The notes under the pieces: generated by a model
What the model saw: only the letters and a program-made list of their open reading frames with translations
The model's database searches: none
Told to the model about the DNA's origin: nothing
Part shown: piece by piece, positions 1-5,194 of the stretch
Layout of the letters: each line of letters opens with the position of its first letter
Position numbering within the stretch: the first letter of the stretch is position 1
Assembly (NCBI GenBank): GCA_949740695.1
Contig: CATJIY010000142.1
Coordinates: forward strand, 1 to 5,194
Direction of reading: 5' to 3'
Length of the DNA stretch: 5,194 nucleotides
From: an uncultured Eubacteriales bacterium
Lineage (GTDB): Bacteria > Bacillota > Clostridia > Oscillospirales > Butyricicoccaceae
Position numbers and translations under genes: made by a program

Positions 1-338
1 ACTTGGATGAAGTATTCTAATGGATCAAAGCCGCCATCGGGTGGGATTCCTTGACTTCCCGATAAAAAAGCGCTCCAAGGATCTATGTCCGAACGGTAAA
101 GGGCGTCGGCGCATGGACGCACTTGAAAAAAAATGGCGTTCAGCCCCCAGGACTTGGCGTTTGAGACGATCTGATCGGCCTCCTGCCGCAGTTGAGCCGC
201 AGAAAGTCCGGGCTGGGAAGGGTAGTCCAGATTGTATACCGAACTGACCCAGACGCCCCGCAAATCCAGATCCTTCCCATAGGCAGGCACAGCCAATAGC
301 GTCCAAAGAAATACACAGCATAAGAATAACTTTTTCAT
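1..338 (-). CDS. Secreted GHL10/DUF187 family glycosidase-like protein, N-terminal fragment
   Basis: The gene starts at 338 on the minus strand and leaves the window at its left edge, so only the first 112 residues are visible. Residues 1-21 look like a Sec signal peptide: Lys-Lys at positions 2-3, a hydrophobic core (LFLCCVFLWTLLAV), then a plausible signal peptidase I site after Ala-Tyr-Gly. There is no lipobox. The mature part opens with DLRGVWVSSVYNLDYPS, followed by NAIFFQVRPCADALY and DPWSAFLSG. These resemble the start of the glycosyl-hydrolase-like 10 (DUF187, YngK-type) TIM barrel, in which an RGVW strand is followed by a QVRP..DA.Y strand. Members are exported and thought to act on cell-wall or other polysaccharides, but substrates are mostly unknown. 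The start is set by GGAGGT five bases upstream. The gene is divergent from radC. Catalytic residues are outside the window, so activity cannot be judged. The family call is by motif recognition. Confidence 0.82.
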   Translation of the reverse strand, partial: MKKLFLCCVFLWTLLAVPAYGKDLDLRGVWVSSVYNLDYPSQPGLSAAQLRQEADQIVSNAKSWGLNAIFFQVRPCADALYRSDIDPWSAFLSGSQGIPPDGGFDPLEYFIQ

Positions 339-343
339 AAACG

Positions 344-349
344 ACCTCC
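344..349 (-). promoter_or_regulatory. Ribosome binding site of the GHL10-family gene
   Basis: On the minus strand the sequence reads GGAGGT, then five bases, then ATG at 338. It is a full-strength Shine-Dalgarno match. It fixes the start of the partial minus-strand gene and excludes the longer overlapping minus-strand frame that begins near 396, which is a shadow. Confidence 0.8.
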
Positions 350-361
350 ATATAAAAAGAA

Positions 362-367
362 AGGGGA
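362..367 (+). promoter_or_regulatory. Ribosome binding site of radC
   Basis: AGGGGA lies eight bases before the ATG at 376 and is a reasonable Shine-Dalgarno match. No in-frame alternative ATG lies close upstream. It sits in the 37-bp gap shared with the divergent gene, so the ribosome sites of both genes occupy most of that gap. I could not identify a convincing -35/-10 pair for either gene here. Their promoters, if present, must lie inside the opposite gene. Confidence 0.65.
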
Positions 368-375
368 ATTTTATT

Positions 376-1044
376 ATGAGCGCCCATGACGGCCACCGGC
401 GACGGTTGATTCGGCGGTTTTTAGAGGAAGGTTTGGATGGCTTTGAATCACATAATATTTTAGAGCTGGTGTTGTTCTTTTCCATTCCCCGGCGGGATAC
501 CAATGCGTTGGCTCACCGGTTGGTTGATACTTTTGGCGGACTGAACGGCGTTTTTGACGCGCCTTATAAGCAGCTGCTTGAGGTAGAGGGTGTGGGGGAG
601 AATACGGCGGCTTTGCTCAAAATGATTCCCCAATTGACTCGGGTATACTGTACTTCCCAGCAGGAGGAAAAGTGCTTGGATTCAGTCATTAAAGCGGGAA
701 ATTATTTGAAAAGTAAGTTCATCGGCCGCAGGGAAGAGGCAGTCTTTTTGGTTTGTTTGGATGCCAAAAGCCGGGTGATTGGCGACCAGCTTATTCATGA
801 AGGCAGTGTGAATTCGGCAGAGGTGAATGTTCGCAAGATCGCTAATTTGGCTTTGCAGCATAATGCGGCGGGAGTGATTCTGGCCCATAATCATCCCGGT
901 GGACTGGCCATTCCCTCAAGAGAGGATTTAACAACCAGCTGGAATATTCGAGATGCGCTTGCGCCTATGGGAATCACGCTTATGGATCATATTATTGTGG
1001 CCGATCAGGACTTTGTGTCTTTGCGGGATAGCGGGCAGTTATAG
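376..1044 (+). CDS. radC: RadC family JAB/MPN+ domain protein
   Basis: The protein has 222 residues, about the usual RadC length. The N-terminal part (about 1-95) is helical and includes a helix-hairpin-helix-like segment, LLEVEGVGENTAALL at 67-81, of the kind that binds DNA backbone. The C-terminal part (about 105-222) is the RadC JAB/MPN+ domain. It shows the metal-binding pattern HxH-x7-S-x2-D: H171, H173, S181 and D184, in HNHPGG...PSRED. A likely partner glutamate is E120 or E121, just before the VFLVCLD strand. The closing DHIIVAD...VSLRD is also typical. The domain resembles metalloproteases and deaminases of the MPN+ fold. The old name 'DNA repair protein' rests on weak genetics, and the true biochemical role is unsettled. 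The N-terminus (DGHRRRLIRRFLEEGLDGFE) differs from the Escherichia/Bacillus type and resembles a clostridial variant. No terminator follows. The stop codon lies 39 bp before the uvrB promoter -35 box, so read-through into uvrBA is possible. Confidence 0.93.
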   Translation: MSAHDGHRRRLIRRFLEEGLDGFESHNILELVLFFSIPRRDTNALAHRLVDTFGGLNGVFDAPYKQLLEVEGVGENTAALLKMIPQLTRVYCTSQQEEKCLDSVIKAGNYLKSKFIGRREEAVFLVCLDAKSRVIGDQLIHEGSVNSAEVNVRKIANLALQHNAAGVILAHNHPGGLAIPSREDLTTSWNIRDALAPMGITLMDHIIVADQDFVSLRDSGQL

Positions 1045-1083
1045 TTTTCCAGAGGTTTGAGAAAAAAGAACTGTGAATTTTGC

Positions 1084-1112
1084 TTGCAACAGAACAATCG
1101 TTCTGCTATAAT
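1084..1112 (+). promoter_or_regulatory. Strong sigma-A type promoter of uvrBA with extended -10
   Basis: TTGCAA at 1084-1089 matches four of six bases of the -35 consensus. A 17-bp spacer follows, then a perfect TATAAT at 1107-1112. TG at 1104-1105 followed by one base makes an extended -10. Transcription should start at a purine around 1118-1121, giving an untranslated leader of about 160 nt before the uvrB start. The spacer is occupied by a LexA-type palindrome, so the promoter should be strong when free and shut when LexA is bound. The assignment is from sequence only. Confidence 0.85.
1090..1105 (+). promoter_or_regulatory. LexA (DinR) operator, SOS box
   Basis: CAGAACAATCGTTCTG is a perfect inverted repeat with 6-bp arms around AATC. 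Its core GAAC-N4-GTTC is the LexA/DinR box of Gram-positive bacteria (Bacillus consensus CGAACRNRYGTTYC). It departs from that consensus at the two outermost bases and at one inner base. It fills 16 of the 17 bases between -35 and -10, so bound LexA would directly block RNA polymerase. uvrB and uvrA are classical SOS genes, which fits the position. lexA itself is not in the window. Confidence 0.88.
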
Positions 1113-1126
1113 AAAGAAAGACGATC

Positions 1127-1159
1127 CGCCAAAGGGCAGGTGTAGACTGCCCTTTGGCG
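1127..1159 (+). other. Perfect 13-bp hairpin at the 5' end of the uvrBA leader
   Basis: CGCCAAAGGGCAG (1127-1139) pairs without mismatch with CTGCCCTTTGGCG (1147-1159) around the 7-base loop GTGTAGA. It begins only about 6-9 nt after the predicted transcription start. It is followed by CGTTTGAAG, so there is no U-tract and it is not a standard intrinsic terminator in either direction. Plausible roles are protection of the mRNA 5' end, or punctuation of read-through from radC. It could also be a copy of a dispersed palindromic repeat. The structure is seen directly; the role is unknown. Confidence 0.75.
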
Positions 1160-1184
1160 CGTTTGAAGGGTTGTCCCGCGAATG

Positions 1185-1207
1185 GCGGCCGCTGTGTTAA
1201 GCGCCGC
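1185..1207 (+). other. Second leader hairpin (8 bp, one bulge)
   Basis: GCGGC (1185-1189) pairs with GCCGC (1203-1207). After a bulged C at 1190, GCT (1191-1193) pairs with AGC (1200-1202), closing a 6-base loop. It overlaps the upstream in-frame ATG at 1182 almost directly, so folding would hinder initiation there. A short GC-rich hairpin like this can arise by chance. Confidence 0.4.
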
Positions 1208-1226
1208 AGGGATGCGCGTGATTTTT

Positions 1227-1262
1227 CTCTGGGTGCTGGATGGGCCGGCAAGCCAGAGTTTT
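1227..1262 (+). promoter_or_regulatory. Third leader hairpin followed by a short T run, possible weak attenuator
   Basis: CTCTGG (1227-1232) pairs with CCAGAG (1253-1258). Inside it, TGCTGG (1234-1239) pairs with CCGGCA (1245-1250), with one T-G wobble and a loop of five. This gives 12 pairs with one small internal loop (one base against two). TTTT (1259-1262) follows directly, then GCGGTTTT. A GC-rich stem and T run just before the uvrB ribosome site resembles a weak intrinsic terminator or attenuator. The T run is interrupted, no clear competing antiterminator stem was found, and no ligand class is recognised. Confidence 0.35.
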
Positions 1263-1270
1263 GCGGTTTT

Positions 1271-1276
1271 GAGGTG
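1271..1276 (+). promoter_or_regulatory. Ribosome binding site of uvrB (decides the start)
   Basis: GAGGTG lies four bases before the ATG at 1281, giving about six bases between the GAGG core and the ATG. This is a good Bacillota-type site. The open frame continues 33 codons further upstream to an ATG at 1182, but that codon has only a distant GAAGGG about 11 bases before it. The ribosome site and the family N-terminus both support 1281. Confidence 0.8.
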
Positions 1277-1280
1277 TTAT

Positions 1281-3275
1281 ATGCCGGAATTTAGATTGAA
1301 AAGCGAATATCAGCCAGCCGGAGGCCAGCCGGAAGCCATCCGTCAGCTGGTGGAAGGAACGTCGCTGGGCTTCCCGGAGCAGACCATGCTGGGAGTTACT
1401 GGCGCAGGCAAGACTTTCGTCATGGCGAATATCATCCAGCAGCTTCAGCGGCCGGCGCTGGTGCTCACCCACAACAAGACGCTGGCGGCTCAACTTTGTT
1501 CAGAATTTCGAGAGTTTTTTCCGGAAAATGCGGTGGAGTTTTTTGTCTCGTACTATGATTATTATCAGCCAGAGGCATATATTCCTTCCACTGACAGCTA
1601 TATTGAAAAGGTTTCCGACACCAACGCCGAGCTGGACCGGTTGCGCCACAGCGCCACCTCCAGCTTGTTTGAGCGGCGCGATGTGATTATCGTAGCCAGC
1701 GTTTCCTGCATCTATTCTTTGGGCAATCCCATCGACTATGCCAAGATGGTGATTTCCCTGCGGGTGGGGCAGACTCGAGATCGGGACGCTTTATGCGCCA
1801 AGTTGGTGGAGCTGCAATATGAGCGCAACGACTTGAGCTTTGATCGAAATCGCTTTCGAGTGCGGGGAGATACTTTGGAGATTCATCTGGCCTATACTGA
1901 CGAATACGCCATTCGGGTGGAGTTTTTTGGGGATGAGATCGATCGTATTTCGGAGATTCATCCGGTGACCGGCGCGCCTATGCGGTTGGTAGATCATGTG
2001 GCCATTTATCCCGCTTCCCATTATGTCACACCAAAAGACAAAATGGAAGAGGCTTTGCAGGAAATTGAGGCCGAAATGGAGCAGCAGGTAAAATTTTTTG
2101 AGGAAAACGGTAAGCTGATTGAGGCCCAGCGCATCCGGCAGCGTACCGAATATGATATGGAAATGCTGCGAGAGATTGGGTTCTGCTCGGGGGTGGAAAA
2201 TTACTCTCGGGTAATGTCCCGTCGGCCGCCGGGCAGTCCGCCTTATACCCTGCTGGATTATTTCCCAAAGGATTTCTTAATGTTTATTGACGAGTCTCAT
2301 GTGATGCTGCCCCAGGTGCGGGCCATGTACCATGGGGACCGAGCCAGAAAAGAAATGCTGGTGAAGTACGGCTTTCGCCTGCCTTCGGCTTTTGATAACC
2401 GGCCGCTGACCTTTGAGGAGTTTCAGAGCCGGATTCATCAAGTGATTTATGTCAGCGCTACTCCGGCGGAATATGAGCGGAGCCGCTCCAGTCAGATTGT
2501 AGAACAGATTATTCGGCCCACCGGTCTGCTGGATCCGGTGGTGGAGGTGCGGCCCACGGAAGGACAGATTGACGATCTGATCGCTGAAATAAAAGAACGG
2601 GAACCGAAAAATCAGAGGGTGCTGGTAACCACCTTGACCAAACGGATGGCGGAAGATCTTACCGATTATCTCTCCAAACGGGAAATTAAAGTGCGGTATA
2701 TGCACCATGATATCGACACCATCCAGCGGATGACCCTGCTGCGAGACCTACGGTTGGGGGAATTTCAGGTGCTTATTGGCATTAATCTGCTGCGGGAGGG
2801 ACTGGACTTGCCTGAGGTTTCTCTGGTAGCGGTGCTGGACGCCGATAAGGAAGGGTTTCTCCGGTCGGAGACCTCGCTGATTCAGACCATTGGTCGGGCG
2901 GCTCGAAACGCTGAGGGAAAGGTTCTTTTGTATGGGGATACGGTGACCCCTTCCATGCGGGCGGCTATGGATGAGACCGAACGCCGCCGGAAGGTTCAGC
3001 AGGCGTTTAATCAGGAGCATGGCGTCATACCCAAGACGGTATACAAAAGCGTGCGGGATATTATCGAGATTTCTCATGATAGCGCCGCCCGGTTGCCTGC
3101 CGCCAGCCGAAAAAAGCTCACTCTGGCCAATATGGAGGATGAGATTCACCGGCTGGAACGCCAGATGAAGGAAGCGTCTAAAATGTTGGAGTTTGAATAT
3201 GCCGCCGTTTTGCGGGATCAGATCCGGGATTTACGGAACCAGATCGAGGAACAGAGAAAGGGGAAGAAAGGATAG
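1281..3275 (+). CDS. uvrB: UvrABC excinuclease subunit B
   Basis: UvrB is the DNA-damage-verifying ATPase of cytoplasmic nucleotide excision repair. UvrA loads it at lesions, and it then recruits UvrC for incision. From the ATG at 1281 the protein has 664 residues, the normal family length, and begins MPEFRLKSEYQPAGGQPEAI as expected. The Walker A motif GVTGAGKT is at 38-45. The Tyr-rich beta-hairpin that inserts between DNA strands (YYDYYQPEAYIPSTDSYIEK) is at about 91-110. The DESH Walker B box is at 337-340 and SAT at 392-394. The C-terminal helicase-like motifs GINLLREGLDLPE and QTIGRAAR (535-542) are present. A UVR domain at about 616-657 (LEFEYAAVLRDQI) is the coiled-coil contact with UvrC or another UvrB. 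All key residues look intact. One oddity is EKVSD just after the hairpin, where EKD followed by small residues is more usual. The gene follows a LexA-controlled promoter and is coupled to uvrA. Confidence 0.98.
   Translation: MPEFRLKSEYQPAGGQPEAIRQLVEGTSLGFPEQTMLGVTGAGKTFVMANIIQQLQRPALVLTHNKTLAAQLCSEFREFFPENAVEFFVSYYDYYQPEAYIPSTDSYIEKVSDTNAELDRLRHSATSSLFERRDVIIVASVSCIYSLGNPIDYAKMVISLRVGQTRDRDALCAKLVELQYERNDLSFDRNRFRVRGDTLEIHLAYTDEYAIRVEFFGDEIDRISEIHPVTGAPMRLVDHVAIYPASHYVTPKDKMEEALQEIEAEMEQQVKFFEENGKLIEAQRIRQRTEYDMEMLREIGFCSGVENYSRVMSRRPPGSPPYTLLDYFPKDFLMFIDESHVMLPQVRAMYHGDRARKEMLVKYGFRLPSAFDNRPLTFEEFQSRIHQVIYVSATPAEYERSRSSQIVEQIIRPTGLLDPVVEVRPTEGQIDDLIAEIKEREPKNQRVLVTTLTKRMAEDLTDYLSKREIKVRYMHHDIDTIQRMTLLRDLRLGEFQVLIGINLLREGLDLPEVSLVAVLDADKEGFLRSETSLIQTIGRAARNAEGKVLLYGDTVTPSMRAAMDETERRRKVQQAFNQEHGVIPKTVYKSVRDIIEISHDSAARLPAASRKKLTLANMEDEIHRLERQMKEASKMLEFEYAAVLRDQIRDLRNQIEEQRKGKKG
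3268..3272 (+). promoter_or_regulatory. Ribosome binding site of uvrA inside the end of uvrB
   Basis: AAGGA lies five bases before the ATG at 3278 and overlaps the last codons of uvrB. The uvrB stop and the uvrA start are only 2 bp apart, so ribosomes finishing uvrB can re-initiate at once. This suggests translational coupling and matched amounts of the two subunits. Confidence 0.7.
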
Positions 3276-3277
3276 CC

Positions 3278-5194
3278 ATGCAGGATTCTATTGTGATTAA
3301 GGGCGCTCGCGTTCACAATCTGAAAAATATTGACGTGGAGATTCCTCGGAATACCATGACGGTGATCACCGGTATCTCTGGCAGCGGGAAAAGTAGCTTG
3401 GCCTTTGACACTATTTATGCCGAGGGCCAGCGCCGCTATGTGGAATCTCTTTCCAGTTACGCCCGGATGTTTCTGGGACAAATGGAAAAGCCGGATGTGG
3501 ACTCCATTGACGGACTTTCTCCGGCAATCTCCATTGACCAAAAGACCACCAGCAAAAATCCCCGGTCTACGGTGGGAACAGTGACCGAAATTTATGACTA
3601 TCTCCGTTTGCTGTGGGCCCGGATTGGTATTCCCCACTGCCCCAAGTGCGGCAAGGAAATTTGCCAGCAGAGCGTGGATCAGATTATTGATCAGCTGATG
3701 GCTTTGCCTCAGGGCACACGGATGCAGGTGTTGGCCCCAGTGATTCGGGGGAGAAAGGGCGAGTATCAGAAGGTTTTTGAGGATGCTCGAAAAGGCGGCT
3801 ACTCCCGGGTGCGGGTAGACGGCAGTTTGTATGATCTCAGTGAGACCATTCAACTGGATAAAAATAAAAAGCATCACATTGAGGTCGTGGTAGACCGGTT
3901 GATTGTCAAACCGGAGATTGCCCGCCGGCTTACCGATTCGGTGGAAACTGCCACCCACCTTTCCGGTGGATTGGTGGTAATTGACCAGATGGGAGAAGGG
4001 GAGGAACTGACTTTTTCCCAAAATTATGCCTGCCCGGATTGCGGTATTTCTATTGAGGAGCTGGCTCCGCGAATGTTTTCCTTCAATAATCCTTATGGCG
4101 CTTGCCCAGAGTGCGACGGCTTGGGAGTGAAAATGGAAATTGACCCTGACCGCATTGTACCCAATCCAAAGCTTTCGCTTAATCAGGGCGCGCTTAAAGC
4201 CAGCGGTTTTATGACTTTGGATGAAAATAGCATTTCTCGCACTTATCTGAGGGCTATGTCGGAGAAATATGGTTTTTCCTTGGATATTCCCTGGGAAGAG
4301 CTTCCCGATGACGCTCGCAAAAAAATCCTTTACGGTACTGGGGATGATAAGCTGGACGTGCAGTTTTCTTGGGAAAACAACCCCAAAAAGCCTCGCCCGT
4401 TCGAGGGAATTATCCCCAATTTGCAGCGCCGGTATCTGGAGGGTTATAGCCAGGCGATGAAGGATGAGATTGAGGAGTGTATGAGCGCGGTTCCTTGCGC
4501 CGCCTGCAAGGGCCGGCGACTGAAAAAAGAGATGTTGGCGGTAACGGTGGGCGGAAAAAGCATCGCCCAATTTGCCGATTTTTCCATTACAGACGCGCTG
4601 GGTTTTGTCAACGGACTGACCCTCACTGAAAAAGAGCGGCAGATTGCCGATTTGATATTAAAAGAGATTCGATCCCGATTGAATTTTTTGCAGAACGTTG
4701 GGTTGGAGTATTTGACGCTTTCTCGTAGCAGCAGCAGTCTCTCTGGCGGAGAGAGTCAGCGGATTCGGCTGGCTACCCAGATTGGATCCTCTCTGATGGG
4801 AGTATTGTATGTGCTGGATGAGCCGTCTATCGGCTTGCATCAGCGGGATAACGATAAGCTGTTGGCCACTTTGAAGCGGCTGCGGGACCTGGGGAATACT
4901 TTGATTGTGGTAGAGCATGACGAGGATACCATGCTGGCTGCCGACGATATCATTGACGTAGGTCCCGGCGCGGGCGTTAATGGAGGACAAATTGTTGCCG
5001 CTGGCACCGCCCAACAGCTGATGGCGTGCGAGGCGTCGCTTACCGGGCAGTATTTGTCCGGGCGGCGGCGTATTCCGCTGCCCAAGGAGCGGCGGCCGGG
5101 CAGCGGAAACTTTTTGCGGATAAAAGGCGCTGGGGAAAATAATCTTCGTCAGGTGGATGTATCCATTCCTTTGGGATGCTTTACCGTGGTGACT
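3278..5194 (+). CDS. uvrA: UvrABC excinuclease subunit A, N-terminal two thirds (cut by window edge)
   Basis: UvrA is the damage-recognition ATPase that dimerises and delivers UvrB to lesions. The window holds 639 codons of a protein usually about 940 residues long, with no stop or frameshift. The first Walker A motif, GISGSGKS, is at 32-39. The UvrB-binding and insertion region follows. A CxxC-x20-CxxC zinc module (C252, C255, C276, C279, around PRMFSFNNPYGACPECDGLG) is clear. Two other CxxC pairs, at 121/124 and 407/410, may form another zinc site. The ABC signature LSGGESQRIRLATQIGS starts at 488, Walker B is VLYVLDEPSIGLH (D514, E515), and the switch His is H548 in VVEHDED. The second ATPase half begins near 611 (NFLRIKGAGENNLRQVDV). 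The window ends at TVVT, just before the second Walker A motif. The gene is co-transcribed with uvrB under the LexA-type promoter. Confidence 0.98.
   Translation, partial: MQDSIVIKGARVHNLKNIDVEIPRNTMTVITGISGSGKSSLAFDTIYAEGQRRYVESLSSYARMFLGQMEKPDVDSIDGLSPAISIDQKTTSKNPRSTVGTVTEIYDYLRLLWARIGIPHCPKCGKEICQQSVDQIIDQLMALPQGTRMQVLAPVIRGRKGEYQKVFEDARKGGYSRVRVDGSLYDLSETIQLDKNKKHHIEVVVDRLIVKPEIARRLTDSVETATHLSGGLVVIDQMGEGEELTFSQNYACPDCGISIEELAPRMFSFNNPYGACPECDGLGVKMEIDPDRIVPNPKLSLNQGALKASGFMTLDENSISRTYLRAMSEKYGFSLDIPWEELPDDARKKILYGTGDDKLDVQFSWENNPKKPRPFEGIIPNLQRRYLEGYSQAMKDEIEECMSAVPCAACKGRRLKKEMLAVTVGGKSIAQFADFSITDALGFVNGLTLTEKERQIADLILKEIRSRLNFLQNVGLEYLTLSRSSSSLSGGESQRIRLATQIGSSLMGVLYVLDEPSIGLHQRDNDKLLATLKRLRDLGNTLIVVEHDEDTMLAADDIIDVGPGAGVNGGQIVAAGTAQQLMACEASLTGQYLSGRRRIPLPKERRPGSGNFLRIKGAGENNLRQVDVSIPLGCFTVVT

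Noticed and set aside
20..247. A 75-codon plus-strand frame at the left end
   Set aside because: It is antisense to the GHL10-family gene and has no ribosome site or recognisable motif.
25..396. A 123-codon minus-strand frame starting near 396
   Set aside because: It overlaps the real GHL10-family gene in another frame. The real frame has a signal peptide, family motifs and a GGAGGT site; this one has none of these.
1049..1054. CCAGAG just after radC, identical to the right arm of the third leader hairpin, as a possible alternative pairing partner
   Set aside because: It is absent from the transcript made by the uvrB promoter, and a 6-base match is expected by chance.
1068..1079. GAACTGTGAATT as a possible second LexA half-site upstream of the promoter
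   Set aside because: Only the left half GAAC matches. The right half should be GTTC but reads AATT.
1127..1165. Reading the 13-bp stem as an intrinsic terminator of radC
   Set aside because: No T run follows on either strand, and it lies downstream of the uvrB promoter.
1310..1340. Short direct repeat CAGCCGGA in early uvrB
   Set aside because: It encodes the conserved QPAGGQPEA segment of UvrB; the repeat is incidental.
3218..4570. A 450-codon open frame on the minus strand opposite the uvrB end and uvrA
   Set aside because: It lies fully antisense to strongly conserved uvrB and uvrA sequence, has no recognisable domain, and its composition is explained by codon usage on the plus strand.
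4731..4760. TCTCTC/GAGAGA inverted repeat around TGGCG, preceded by a GCA-type triplet run
   Set aside because: It encodes the conserved UvrA ABC signature (SSSSLSGGES), so codon constraint explains it.

Overview
The window holds four protein genes: an N-terminal fragment of a secreted glycosidase-like protein on the minus strand, then radC, uvrB and the first two thirds of uvrA on the plus strand. The sequence suggests a Gram-positive bacterium of the phylum Bacillota, probably a clostridium of the Oscillospiraceae/Ruminococcaceae type. Three things point there: purine-rich Shine-Dalgarno sites close to every start, a LexA (DinR) operator of the Bacillus type GAAC-N4-GTTC, and a short RadC variant that I associate with clostridia. 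The base composition looks roughly balanced by eye. The exact taxon is an inference.

Region by region. Positions 1-338 (minus strand) encode a signal peptide followed by the start of a GHL10/DUF187-type domain; the gene runs off the left edge. A 37-bp gap (339-375) separates it from the divergent radC (376-1044), which has an intact JAB/MPN+ metal-binding motif. Positions 1045-1280 carry the control region of the repair operon. It has a strong extended -10 promoter whose 17-bp spacer is almost entirely a perfect LexA-type palindrome. This is followed by an untranslated leader of about 160 nt that can fold into three successive hairpins. uvrB (1281-3275) and uvrA (3278 to the right edge) follow, only 2 bp apart.

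How they work together. UvrA and UvrB form the damage-search complex of nucleotide excision repair. UvrA finds distorted DNA and loads UvrB, and UvrB then recruits UvrC, which is not in this window. The operator predicts that LexA represses the uvrBA operon and that DNA damage induces it. radC lies upstream but outside that promoter. It may contribute read-through transcription, because no clear intrinsic terminator separates it from uvrB.

I found no mobile element, CRISPR array, tRNA, rRNA or recognisable riboswitch. The coding content is ordinary. The least explained part is the uvrB control region: the operator embedded in the promoter and the long, structured leader.
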